The notes beneath the pieces are model-generated. The model made no database searches, was not told the DNA's origin, and was given only the letters and a program-made list of their open reading frames with translations. This document shows positions 47,432-56,266 of a stretch of DNA of 64,000 nt, piece by piece. The stretch is from Planctomycetota bacterium (GTDB taxonomy: Bacteria > Planctomycetota > Phycisphaerae > Phycisphaerales > UBA1924): assembly GCA_024280755.1 (NCBI GenBank), contig JAJRPN010000005.1, positions 1 to 64,000 of the forward strand, written 5' to 3'. The position numbers and the translations under genes are program-made. The number at the start of each line of letters is the position of its first letter. Position 1 is the stretch's first letter.

Positions 47432-48361
47432 ATGATCCCAAGACCACCACCACGCGACGGCTCGCTCGGTTTCCTTCTCCTCTCGCCCTTCCGCGTTCAA
47501 GGCTACTCCGTCGCAGGCGAAGCTACCACGATCAATATCCCAGAGATGGATGTCTGCTTCGATATGGGCATGGCGCCACGATCAGCACTCGCTGCGAAGT
47601 TCTGTGCGCTCTCGCATGGGCACATGGATCACATCGGCGGCTTGGCGTATTGGTGTTCGCAGCGCAACTTCCAAGGAATGGGCCCGGGCACGATTGTGTG
47701 TGATAAGCGGATCGAAGCCGATGTCCGAGGCATGATGGATGGGTTCCAAAACCTCGAACGCCAGAAGACGCCCTATGAACTCATCACGCTCGAACACGAA
47801 CAAGAGATTCAACTCAAAAACAACATCATGCTCCGCGCGTTTCACACCGAACACACCGCGCCGTCGATCGGGTATGTGATTATCGAGAAGCGGACGAAAC
47901 TCAAGGAGCATTTGGTCGGGTTGCCTCAGGAGAAGCTTCGGGATATGAAGCAGAAGGGCGAGGAGATTGTGAACAATCTCGAAGTGCCTTTGCTCGCATA
48001 CACCGGCGACACCCTCCCCGGCCCGCACCTGCTCCGCGATGATGTTCGCAAAGCCCAGGTGATTATCTCCGAATGTACCTTCTTCGATCCTGATCACAAG
48101 AGCCGAGCCAAGATCGGGATGCACATGCATGTCGATGATTTGGTCGAATGGCTCAAGGTGACGGAGTGCGAGCACATGGTCGTTGTGCATCTCTCGCGCC
48201 GAACCCATCTCGGGCAAGCCCGCAAACAGCTTGTGCAACAAGCCGGCAAAGAACTCGCCAACAAGGTGCATTTCTTGATGGATCACCGGACGAACCGCGC
48301 GCGGTATGACGAGCAGGCCGAGGCTGCCCAAAAGCTCGAACAAGAGCTCGAAAGCCGATAG
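47432..48361 (+). CDS. Metallo-beta-lactamase-fold hydrolase, RNase Z-like
   Basis: 309 aa. ALSHGHMDHIGG is an intact H-x-H-x-D-H motif; HTEHTAPSIGYVI, LAYTGDTLPGP (bridging Asp) and VVVHLSRRTHLGQ (the H-F/L-S-x-R of RNase Z-type enzymes) follow in order. It probably binds two zinc ions and acts as a nuclease or phosphodiesterase in the cytoplasm; tRNA 3' processing is possible but the N-terminus differs from standard RNase Z. GGAG about 12 nt before the ATG. Confidence 0.85.
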   Translation: MIPRPPPRDGSLGFLLLSPFRVQGYSVAGEATTINIPEMDVCFDMGMAPRSALAAKFCALSHGHMDHIGGLAYWCSQRNFQGMGPGTIVCDKRIEADVRGMMDGFQNLERQKTPYELITLEHEQEIQLKNNIMLRAFHTEHTAPSIGYVIIEKRTKLKEHLVGLPQEKLRDMKQKGEEIVNNLEVPLLAYTGDTLPGPHLLRDDVRKAQVIISECTFFDPDHKSRAKIGMHMHVDDLVEWLKVTECEHMVVVHLSRRTHLGQARKQLVQQAGKELANKVHFLMDHRTNRARYDEQAEAAQKLEQELESR

Positions 48362-48366
48362 GCAGA

Positions 48367-48488
48367 TTAGGCCCTGAGCCTTGTCTGGCGGCTCATGTTT
48401 TTCAACTATTCACCTCCCCCGGGCCTCCGGGGGAGGAGATAAAGAGGGCGCTCTTTGTGTGGGAAACGAGCCGTCAAGCACGCCCTAG
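48367..48488. repeat. Hairpin-rich intergenic repeat, copy 3 (ends only)
   Basis: 122 bp. It has the outer inverted repeats of copy 1 (TTAGGCCCTGAGCCTTGTCTGG at the left, inverted CTAGGGCGTGCTTGACGGCTCG at the right), one CCTCCCCCGGGCCTCCGGGG palindrome and the GAGGGCGCTCTTTGTGTGGG segment, but lacks the internal GGAGGGGGTC pair. It begins 5 bp after the MBL stop and its right end includes the pyrE stop codon. Confidence 0.8.
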
Positions 48489-49054
48489 TCGTCTTCGACA
48501 CCGAGATCGTGCTTGGTGAAGAGTGCATGAAACGCCACGCCCGCAGCTTCAACATTCTCGCGAGCACCCTCTTGGCGATCAATCACTGTAATCATCGCAG
48601 GCACTTTCGCGCCCAGCGCTTTGAGGACTTCAACCGCTTCGAGTGCTTGGCCGCCGGTGGTGGCAACATCTTCGATGAAGATCACGGTATCGCCCTTGTT
48701 GATCATGCCTTCGACCTGTTTGGCGGTGCCGTAGTCTTTTTTGGCGTTGCGAACAAAGATCGTCGTCAGCCCGGTGGTGAGTCCTGCGACGGTCACAAGC
48801 GGGATGCCTCCAAGCTCGGCTCCAGCAAGTTGATCGACCTTGCAGCCAAGATCCTGCTCAATCTCCCGGATCTTCTCTTCGAAACACACCCCAAGCTGCT
48901 TGAGGATCTCCGACTTCGTTGAAAATCGGTATTTATCGAGGTAGTAGGAACTTGTTCGCCCGGACCGGAGGGTGAATGTGCCCCGCAGAAGCGATGCTTG
49001 CGCGATCGAAGCAGCAAGTTGTTTTCTATCAATTGTGGTGTTTGATGTTGGCAT
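48485..49054 (-). CDS. pyrE: Orotate phosphoribosyltransferase
   Basis: 189 aa. VIFIEDVATTGGQALEAVEV is the PRPP-binding motif; SGRTSSYYLDKYRF, GAELGGIPLVT and KKDYGTAKQVEG fit PyrE. Makes OMP from orotate and PRPP in pyrimidine synthesis. The stop codon TAG lies in the terminal inverted repeat of repeat copy 3, so insertion may have trimmed or altered the C-terminus. Confidence 0.92.
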   Translation of the reverse strand: MPTSNTTIDRKQLAASIAQASLLRGTFTLRSGRTSSYYLDKYRFSTKSEILKQLGVCFEEKIREIEQDLGCKVDQLAGAELGGIPLVTVAGLTTGLTTIFVRNAKKDYGTAKQVEGMINKGDTVIFIEDVATTGGQALEAVEVLKALGAKVPAMITVIDRQEGARENVEAAGVAFHALFTKHDLGVEDD

Positions 49055-49320
49055 AGCGGTTTATAGTCCGGAAATTGTGCTTTGTTGGATCAAAAAATCG
49101 AGATTGGGGAACAATATCATGGTTTCAGCGTCATAATCGGTATCAATAGGCGTTGGACTTGTGCCTGCTCTGTGCTGGCATAAAGGATTCGCCTGTTGAT
49201 TGGTCGATAATCGTGTGTATTCGACCATAACCACCAATGACACACAGGCTTCATTCGCCTTACTTAATAGACTGTAAAATCGGAAGATCCAGAAGGCTGG
49301 ATACCGGGAGGAAAACCATC

Positions 49321-50406
49321 ATGAATATCAAAATGAACACCATGCTCATCACCTGTGGCCTAACCATCGGCCTGGCAGCAGCCCCATCGCTCGCGCAGGT
49401 CGCTCCGCCACCAACCAAACCTGCCAAAGAACAACCAACCTACACCCCGCCGCCAAAGCAGGCACCCAAAGCAGCTCCAAAGCAAACGCAACGCCCTCAG
49501 GTCAAGAACACTGCTCAGCCCCAACGAAACGATGCTGTTCAAAATCTGCCGATCGATGTGCCTTATCCAAAGCTTGCAAAGAAAGGCCCAGACGGGCGCA
49601 TTCTCAGGCTTCGCCAGAATCCAGATATCCTCGCTTTGCGTTCGAATCCGAATGTTGGACCGATCTCAGTCGAAAAGATCATGCCGATCGTCTATGCCCG
49701 TCGCTACCGGATGGAGCTGATGGTGATCGACAACCTCGATCTCTACTGGGAACTCACCGGCGGATTGATCGAAAACTTCGATCTCTCAAACATCAGCGAG
49801 ATGAGCAAAGTTGCTGAAATGCTCAAGCCTCTCGTTTATGAAACAACACTCTCCCAAGACCTCATGAACCGAGGCATCTTGAGCCGAGTGCAGGGCGGGA
49901 TGAACGCATACATCGTTCGTGAATACAAAAAAACAATCACCGATGAAATCCAGGTGCTCGATGGCGATAACGGTCTCGAAGAAGTGATGCGGTTTGTACT
50001 CGACGATTCGGTTCTTGAAGCCCGTATCGCATACAACGGCCTGCTCGCAGAATCGATGAATCAACTTGCTGGGTTAATCGAAGAAACCGGGCTTTCATCT
50101 CCAAATGCGCAGGCAGTCGCAGCCCTTGATAAGCCATTAGCTGAAGACCCTGGTCAGCAGTTCGCAGATATCGAAGAGTTAAACATCGCGTTCCGCAAAC
50201 TCTCGTTTGATGAAGGAATGTCTATTTTCTCTGCACTGCGTGAACGCCGAGAGTTCCCGAATATTTCGCCCACTGTGAAAGCAATTGATGTGCTTCATGA
50301 TCGAAAGAAAGTTGCGAAGGGCAACAGCATGAACCTACAAATTCAGGACAACACCGGAAAGATAATCGAACTCAAGAAAGATCGAAAAGAAGCGATTGAC
50401 GATTGA
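49321..50406 (+). CDS. Secreted protein of unknown function, Pro/Lys-rich N-terminus
   Basis: 361 aa. Signal peptide ends near APSLAQV, then about 65 residues rich in Pro, Lys and Gln, then a mostly helical domain of about 270 residues (KIMPIVYARRYRMELMVIDN; EVMRFVLDDSVLEARIAYNG). No catalytic motif seen. GGGAGG about 11 nt before the ATG at 49321 fixes the start. Terminator follows. Confidence 0.7.
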   Translation: MNIKMNTMLITCGLTIGLAAAPSLAQVAPPPTKPAKEQPTYTPPPKQAPKAAPKQTQRPQVKNTAQPQRNDAVQNLPIDVPYPKLAKKGPDGRILRLRQNPDILALRSNPNVGPISVEKIMPIVYARRYRMELMVIDNLDLYWELTGGLIENFDLSNISEMSKVAEMLKPLVYETTLSQDLMNRGILSRVQGGMNAYIVREYKKTITDEIQVLDGDNGLEEVMRFVLDDSVLEARIAYNGLLAESMNQLAGLIEETGLSSPNAQAVAALDKPLAEDPGQQFADIEELNIAFRKLSFDEGMSIFSALRERREFPNISPTVKAIDVLHDRKKVAKGNSMNLQIQDNTGKIIELKKDRKEAIDD

Positions 50407-50428
50407 TTGAATAATCACAATACACAAA

Positions 50429-50459
50429 ACACCCCAGCACAATGCTGGGGTGTTTTTTT
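50429..50459 (+). terminator. Intrinsic terminator after the secreted-protein gene
   Basis: ACACCCCAGCA (50429-50439) pairs with TGCTGGGGTGT (50443-50453), followed by seven T. It sits between convergent genes. Confidence 0.93.
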
Positions 50460-50480
50460 ATGTCTTCAGTTTTTAAATGA

Positions 50481-52163
50481 TTAATCAGCAGTTGGTTTCA
50501 TCATCGGGAACGGCAGCACATCGCGGATGGATCGCTGATTGGCCATGAGCATCACGATGCGATCCATGCCAAGCCCAAGCCCGCCTGCTGGGGGCATACC
50601 AACCTTGAGCGCGTTGACGAAGTCTTCATCAAAGGTACGAAAGGTTGATTCTTCGTCATCAACACCCGCGAGTTGTTCGCGGAACTTCTTTTCCTGAATG
50701 TCAGGATCGTTGAGTTCGGTATACGCCGGGCCGATCTCCATGCCGCCGATGAAGATATCCCATCGATCCGCCAAAGGCACCGCATTGTCTTGCGTACCCG
50801 GCTTTGGACGCGTCAAAGGCGACAACGATGCTGGATAATCCATCACAAAGGTCGGCCTCGCCGGGTCGATCATGTGCTCGGCGACTTCTTCAAAGAGTTC
50901 GTTGATGATAAAGATATCATCAATCGCTGTGCCGTCCTTGCTCTTGGTCTTGAATCCACGCTGCTCACATTCGGCTCGTGCCTTGTCGATCTCATCAATC
51001 GTAAAACCAAGTGCCTTCTTGAACAACTCGGCGTAAGTGATCTTCTCAAATGGTGCTGCGTAGTCAATTACGAGATCACCAAACGGCATCGCAGAAGCAT
51101 CATCCCCGCCGCCACCGGGTTCGCTCGCTGCGAGCTGGGCGAGTTCGCGGATCAACCCTTCGGTAAGTTCCATCATGGTTTCGTAGTTGCCGTAGGCCTG
51201 ATACACTTCGAGGCTGGTAAACTCGGGGTTATGACTCTTATCAAGCCCTTCATTACGGAAGTTTCTGCTCACCTCAAACACCCGAGGCATCCCGCCAACA
51301 AGTAATCGTTTGAGATAAAGCTCAGGCGCAATCCGTAGCGAAAGATCAAGACTCAGCGCATTCATATGCGTCAAAAATGGACGAGCAGCAGCCCCACCCG
51401 CCTGCACCTGAAGCACCGGAGTTTCGACCTCGATAAAGTCTTGGCGTTCGAGGAATCGACGCATCGCGCTCATCATCTTTGAACGGAGAATTAATACCCG
51501 AGTGGTATCTGGGTTCGCCCACATGTCCATATATCGTTGACGATATCGGCGCTCGGTGTCTTGCAAGCCGGCGTGCTTCTCTGGTGGAGGCACAAGGCAC
51601 TTACTTGCAGGAACCAATGAATCAACCCAGCAAGTAATCTCGCCGGTGTTGGTCATGGTGAGTGGACCCTCTGCGATGACCAGATCGCCGCCATCGAGCA
51701 CTTTGGCGAGTTTGAATCCGTTCTCGTCACAATCACGCTTTGAAGCAGCGATCTGAAAAGTATCACGGGTGTGGTCGCGGAGATTGAGCCAAATCAACTT
51801 GCCGTTGTCTCGATGAAGCATCACCCGACCAGCAACCTTGACGCGCGGACGATCATCGACAATCGCAGGCAGGTCTGCATCGGCAATGTCTGGATTATCC
51901 CGTTTAGCTTGCTTGCGGGCTTGGTTCGATTCCTTATTCGCCTTATCCGCAGCTTCGCTATAAAGCGTGTGCGCATCTGCAAGCGTAACAAGATCATCCG
52001 TTCGCTCGCCATAGGGCAGCATACCAAGAGCAATCACCGCATCGCGGTTGTCTCGGCGTTGTTGTTCGAGGTGATGGATATCCACCGCATCAGTTGCACC
52101 AACTGTTTCATGGGCAGCTTGATCGGCTGACGATAGTTCTGATTGTTGATTTTGATCACTCAC
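50481..52163 (-). CDS. lysS: Lysyl-tRNA synthetase, class II
   Basis: 560 aa. N-terminal OB-fold anticodon domain (VKVAGRVMLHRDNGKLIWLNL), motif 2 FEVSRNFRNEGLDKSHNPEF, and motif 3 GLGLGMDRIVMLM. Typical core length with an N-terminal extension of about 45 residues and a PTRPKPGTQDN segment before motif 3. The likely start is the GTG at 52163; an upstream in-frame TTG at 52190 is less likely. Confidence 0.96.
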   Translation of the reverse strand: MSDQNQQSELSSADQAAHETVGATDAVDIHHLEQQRRDNRDAVIALGMLPYGERTDDLVTLADAHTLYSEAADKANKESNQARKQAKRDNPDIADADLPAIVDDRPRVKVAGRVMLHRDNGKLIWLNLRDHTRDTFQIAASKRDCDENGFKLAKVLDGGDLVIAEGPLTMTNTGEITCWVDSLVPASKCLVPPPEKHAGLQDTERRYRQRYMDMWANPDTTRVLILRSKMMSAMRRFLERQDFIEVETPVLQVQAGGAAARPFLTHMNALSLDLSLRIAPELYLKRLLVGGMPRVFEVSRNFRNEGLDKSHNPEFTSLEVYQAYGNYETMMELTEGLIRELAQLAASEPGGGGDDASAMPFGDLVIDYAAPFEKITYAELFKKALGFTIDEIDKARAECEQRGFKTKSKDGTAIDDIFIINELFEEVAEHMIDPARPTFVMDYPASLSPLTRPKPGTQDNAVPLADRWDIFIGGMEIGPAYTELNDPDIQEKKFREQLAGVDDEESTFRTFDEDFVNALKVGMPPAGGLGLGMDRIVMLMANQRSIRDVLPFPMMKPTAD

Positions 52164-52216
52164 GAACGATCGTACACCTATGAAGCTCAAGCGTCATAAA
52201 ATCTGTGTCGAGACAA

Positions 52217-52696
52217 TCAATCTGATTGACCGAACGTGAGATTCACCTTTGTGGTCATCTCTGCGCTGCATAAAGGGCGAATCGATGGATCTTCTGCGAA
52301 CATGTCTGCCAATGAAATACCATCAAAGGTGTCGATCAGTGCCTTGGCTGCTGCATCGAGTCGAGCGTGCAGCGGGCAGAGTTTTCCAGAATGGTTTTCA
52401 AGCTTGAGCGGACAAGATTTGATCCGATCAATTGGGTCGATCGCGTTGATGACATCCATAAGCGATATCTCACTCGCTGAACGGTTGAGCCGATACCCGC
52501 CACCAACGCCGCGTCGTCCCGTGATCAACTCAGATTTGGCGAGCAGTTGAAGCACCTTGGCAAGGTAGTTCATTGGGACATGGGTTACCTCAGCGAGTTG
52601 AGCCGTCGAAACCAACTCGTCAGGCATGTAAGCGAGGCAACTCATTGCACGCAGGGCATATTCGGTCGTCTGTGAGAGCAAAGCAGATTCCTTCAT
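52217..52696 (-). CDS. Rrf2-family transcriptional regulator
   Basis: 159 aa winged-helix regulator. LSQTTEYALRAMSCLA, LAEVTHVPMNYLAKVLQLLA (recognition helix) and GRRGVGGGYRLNR are family signatures. The CPLKLENHSGKLCPLH stretch gives two of the cysteines that often hold an Fe-S cluster in this family, a third may be near the C-terminus. Target unknown; start could also be a GTG at 52726. It is 54 bp downstream of the lysS start on the same strand. Confidence 0.9.
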   Translation of the reverse strand: MKESALLSQTTEYALRAMSCLAYMPDELVSTAQLAEVTHVPMNYLAKVLQLLAKSELITGRRGVGGGYRLNRSASEISLMDVINAIDPIDRIKSCPLKLENHSGKLCPLHARLDAAAKALIDTFDGISLADMFAEDPSIRPLCSAEMTTKVNLTFGQSD

Positions 52697-52811
52697 ATAA
52701 AGAAGTAGTGGCCGATAGTGTATCACAAATGAGATTCAGACTCAATATGAATCAAGATATCTGTGTCTGATGATTAAAAAAATCTTATTTGACAGCAAAT
52801 ATCTGTTTACT

Positions 52812-53870
52812 TTATCGAATTGCCCGCGAGGAAATCGCCTGGTCCGCCTCGCTCATGGCATGCTCAGGCACTTCACTAAGCAACTGATCCACAATCATGT
52901 CCGTGGTGATCTGATCGGCTTGGGCATTAAAGTTGGTCAAAAGCCGATGGCGAAGCACCGGATGAGCAACCGCTCGGACAGAATCGATCCCCACGACACC
53001 ATTGCCAACAAGCAATGCGTGAGCCTTGGCACCCTGAACCAACGCTTCGCTCGCGCGCGGGCCTGCACCCCATGCGATGTAGTCGCTGATAATCTCAGGC
53101 ACATTTTCATTCTCATTCGCTCGTGTCGAACGCGCTAATCTTAACGCGTAGCGAAGCACATGCTCAGGCACCGGGGCGTGCTGAATAATCTTCTGCACAT
53201 CAGCGATCTGCTGGGCGTTGACCACGGCTTTGACAACAACCTCGCCTTTATTCGAGCTTCGACGGATCACCTCAAGCTCTTCTTCCTCACTGGGATACCC
53301 CACCATCACTTGAAGCATAAACCGATCGAGTTGGGCTTCTGGAAGCGGATAAGTGCCTTCTTGTTCGAGCGGGTTTTGGGTTGCAAGCACAAAGAAAGGC
53401 TTTGGCAGCGTGTGGCGCACGCCTCCGATGGTCACTTGGCGTTCTTGCATCGCTTCGAGCATCGCTGCTTGGGTCTTTGGAGGCGTGCGGTTAATCTCGT
53501 CCGCGAGCACCACATTGGCAAAGATCGGGCCTTGAACAAACCGCAGGGCACGATGTCCGGTCGTTTTATCCTCTTCGATCACCTCGGTGCCTGTAATATC
53601 CGAAGGCATTAAATCTGGGGTAAACTGAATACGCGAAAAATCAAGTTCCATCGCTTGGGCAATAGTCGAAATCAGAAGCGTTTTCGCCAAACCAGGCACC
53701 CCGACAAGCATGGCGTGTCCGCCCGAAAAGATCGCAAGCAAAATCTGATCGACGACCTCTTCTTGGCCAACGATGACCTTGGAGATCTCGGCTTTGAGCG
53801 CGTCGTAGGTCTCATGGACCTGTGCGAGCATTTTCTCGCCTGTTTGTGAACTCAAATCGTTGTCAGCCAT
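52812..53870 (-). CDS. MoxR-family AAA+ ATPase
   Basis: 352 aa. VGVPGLAKTLLIS is Walker A (AK in place of GK), VVLADEINRTPPKTQAAMLE the Walker B/DEIN motif, and LATQNPLEQEGTYPLPEAQLDRF the MoxR signature. Acts as a chaperone-like ATPase, usually with DUF58 and VWA-domain partners. No DUF58 or VWA gene follows here. GGAG about 6 nt before the ATG. Confidence 0.94.
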   Translation of the reverse strand: MADNDLSSQTGEKMLAQVHETYDALKAEISKVIVGQEEVVDQILLAIFSGGHAMLVGVPGLAKTLLISTIAQAMELDFSRIQFTPDLMPSDITGTEVIEEDKTTGHRALRFVQGPIFANVVLADEINRTPPKTQAAMLEAMQERQVTIGGVRHTLPKPFFVLATQNPLEQEGTYPLPEAQLDRFMLQVMVGYPSEEEELEVIRRSSNKGEVVVKAVVNAQQIADVQKIIQHAPVPEHVLRYALRLARSTRANENENVPEIISDYIAWGAGPRASEALVQGAKAHALLVGNGVVGIDSVRAVAHPVLRHRLLTNFNAQADQITTDMIVDQLLSEVPEHAMSEADQAISSRAIR

Positions 53871-53973
53871 CAGATTCTCCGTGTTTGTTTTCAGGCATCG
53901 TTGCCCTTTATCATACCAAACGCATCACGGGCGGGTTTCGTTCAGTATGGATACAAAGATTGATAAAAGAATC

Positions 53974-54096
53974 AAATTAAAAATGGCAGCTGCACGGGGT
54001 CTCGTCGCGCAGCTGCCTGTGTCGATCCTGTGGAACCAGGATCGGCGTCGTGGTTAAGTTTGGGTCAAGCCTGAATAAAAATGTCTCAGGCTTGAC
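53974..54096 (-). terminator. Three hairpins in the 3' region of the sigma/PDZ operon
   Basis: In a 324-bp gene-free gap. Stems: 54064-54074 with 54086-54096 (11 bp), 54023-54030 with 54037-54044 (8 bp), and 53985-53993 with 54009-54017 (9 bp). Reading on the minus strand, the last stem is followed by TTTTTAATTT, so it can act as an intrinsic terminator for the PDZ gene; the first two lack a T-run. The three together could be a processed 3' RNA. I see nothing else in the gap. Confidence 0.65.
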
Positions 54097-54194
54097 AGGT
54101 CATTGGGATCTGTACGATCCGGGTTTCATGAGTTGTACAAATAAACTCGAACTCGGATGCACTTTGTTGATTCATCTTTGAATCTTGTTCAAAA

Positions 54195-55466
54195 TCAATC
54201 GTCATTCTTTTCGAGCCGATCCATCAGCCGCTCGAACATGTTCATCAGCCGATCCATCTGCTCACCCATTTCGTCGATTTGATGATCAATGCGTGATTCG
54301 AGTGCTGCAAAGCGTGCTTCCATGCCGTCCGTATCTTGTGGAAGCATTCTATTAATACGCCGAACTCTTTCTGTAACTCCGGGAAATGACCGTACTGTCA
54401 ATTTGCCATCTTGAAACTCGACCATCTGACGCTCGGCCTGCTTCATCGCATCCATTGCCTTCTCACGAAGCTCGATGGTGATATCACGCTGATTGTCAAT
54501 TTTTGATAAATGCACCTGAAACTGCTCTTTAAGCTTGGCAATTTGCTCTTTTTGCATGTGTCCGAGCTCGCTATTTTCGAGATTTGTGAGAATATCAAGT
54601 TGACTCTTTTCTGCTTCATACTGCTCTCTGATCTCTTCATATCCTTCTTGATCATCGTAGTAGATTTTGCCTCCAGTAGAAGATGTACCGAGTTCCTTTG
54701 CGTTGTATTCAGCAAGTTTGACCTTGATTTTGAGTTTTTCGCCGCTGCGAAGCACGATGAGCTTCATGATATCGCCAGCATCTTTTTCAGTGAGAATCTT
54801 CCGAAGAATATCGCCGTCGGCCTGGTCGGAGCCATCGATTGAAACGATCACATCAAAGTCTTCGAGCCCGCTGAGTGCTGCGGGGAGTCCTTTGATTACA
54901 CTCTCAACAAGGATCGCACGAATGCCGTCTTTCAGATTGAGGTGCTTGCGAAGAACCTTTGAAGGCTCGCCAAGGTTGATGCCAAGCATGACCTTTGGTG
55001 GGCTGGGTATAACTGTCCCATCGATGTGATTACTGTTGTCACTGCTAAAGAAACCGCGCAGATTTGAAAGGTCATTACTGCCCGGGAACCTGTTGTTTGA
55101 TGAGGTCACCCAAACATTTCTTTGATTGGCTGAAGGTATTTCAAGCTCGTGGAGTGTTTCGCCATCATCAGAAATGAAGACAACAACTTCGCCTTTGATT
55201 TTTACTTGATCTTTATCCACATCATCACCATCAATTTTCGCGATGGCGATCTCGCCATCAACAATTTTAATCTCATAAGCGTGCTTATCGTCATGGCTCT
55301 TTATGACTGAAACAATTTTCTCCACTACCTTTGTGTTCGTCTTTGTATCGTTTTTCGCTGAGTGTTCAACCTTAAACTGAGCCGAAGCCATCGAGGTGCT
55401 TAGCCCCGTTGCTGCGATCATCAAAGCGATCATTGTTTTTTTATTAAGTGTGTTCAACATAGTCAT
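54195..55466 (-). CDS. Secreted PDZ-domain protein with C-terminal coiled coil
   Basis: 423 aa. Signal peptide ends near SMASAQF. Residues about 160-245 form a PDZ domain (VMLGINLGEPS, GIRAILVESVIKGLPAALSG, DVIVSIDGSDQADG). A helical, coiled-coil-prone region follows from about 260 and the C-terminal 35 residues are a Met-rich amphipathic helix. No protease domain. AGGAGA sits before the ATG at 55466; the in-frame ATG at 55484 contains that site and was rejected. Third gene of the sigma/anti-sigma module, so a likely envelope sensor or target. Confidence 0.8.
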   Translation of the reverse strand: MTMLNTLNKKTMIALMIAATGLSTSMASAQFKVEHSAKNDTKTNTKVVEKIVSVIKSHDDKHAYEIKIVDGEIAIAKIDGDDVDKDQVKIKGEVVVFISDDGETLHELEIPSANQRNVWVTSSNNRFPGSNDLSNLRGFFSSDNSNHIDGTVIPSPPKVMLGINLGEPSKVLRKHLNLKDGIRAILVESVIKGLPAALSGLEDFDVIVSIDGSDQADGDILRKILTEKDAGDIMKLIVLRSGEKLKIKVKLAEYNAKELGTSSTGGKIYYDDQEGYEEIREQYEAEKSQLDILTNLENSELGHMQKEQIAKLKEQFQVHLSKIDNQRDITIELREKAMDAMKQAERQMVEFQDGKLTVRSFPGVTERVRRINRMLPQDTDGMEARFAALESRIDHQIDEMGEQMDRLMNMFERLMDRLEKNDD

Positions 55467-55564
55467 GAGATTTCTCCTGTTCATCCGTTGCGGTGGTGTG
55501 TTGAGTCTGTTTTATTCACATTACTGAGATGCGCGGAAAACGCGTATCTTTCACAAATTGCGTA

Positions 55565-56266
55565 TTAAAATGAGTTTGTTGTTCTTGGCGAGAGCTTGAC
55601 AGGCACAGGGAACACATTGCCGGTTTCGTCTTGCATCTCGCGGTACGCATGATCAATAACTCGGCGTTCGATAATCTGACGCAGGTACAACACCTCGATC
55701 GTGCCGTCGGGCATCGGGCGCGTTTCGATGACAATGTGTTCGGGCATCTCGCCAACAACCTGCCCGGAACTTTGTCCAGAAGCCAAATACTGATCAAACG
55801 CCTGATCAGGCTGGGCTTGATCGAGCAAAATATTTGAGCCACCAAAGCCAGCAGTTATCGGCGTGATCTCGTTTGATGATTGAAGTCTTGGGTTCCCAAA
55901 GAACCACACCACCAAAATCGCGGCAGCAGCAGCCCACCCTCCCCACTTCGAAATAATATCGAGCCGAGTTCGCATGGGTTGATCATCAATCAAGCCTCCA
56001 GGAAGCTCGATATGATCGGCGATCGAAACCAAGTGATCAACATGAGTACACATCGTTTCTTGAATGCTTTGGATATCAGCAAGCTCGGTCCAGATACTCG
56101 GATCATGCGCAGCCAAGGCGCGAAAGATCGTCCAATCATGGCTTGTTGCGATTCCATCAATTACACGAGAGATCAATACATCGCGCTCATCGCCGGGCAA
56201 GCCGATGACTGGTTGATTGTTTGAATCATCCGCGTTCTTTGCATCGTTTGTTGTGTGATCATTCAT
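55565..56266 (-). CDS. Probable anti-sigma factor, single transmembrane helix
   Basis: 233 aa. Cytoplasmic N-terminal region of about 110 residues (VIDGIATSHDWTIFRALAAH), a transmembrane helix (GGWAAAAAILVVWFFG), and an extracytoplasmic C-terminal half with DGTIEVLYLRQIIERRVIDH. No zinc-finger HxxxCxxC signature is visible in the N-terminus. The gene's ATG overlaps the sigma gene's stop (ATGA), the classic sigma/anti-sigma arrangement. Confidence 0.75.
   Translation of the reverse strand: MNDHTTNDAKNADDSNNQPVIGLPGDERDVLISRVIDGIATSHDWTIFRALAAHDPSIWTELADIQSIQETMCTHVDHLVSIADHIELPGGLIDDQPMRTRLDIISKWGGWAAAAAILVVWFFGNPRLQSSNEITPITAGFGGSNILLDQAQPDQAFDQYLASGQSSGQVVGEMPEHIVIETRPMPDGTIEVLYLRQIIERRVIDHAYREMQDETGNVFPVPVKLSPRTTNSF

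Noticed and set aside
53860-54057. 65-aa ORF in the gap after moxR
   Set aside because: Its sequence runs through the terminator hairpins and overlaps the moxR start.
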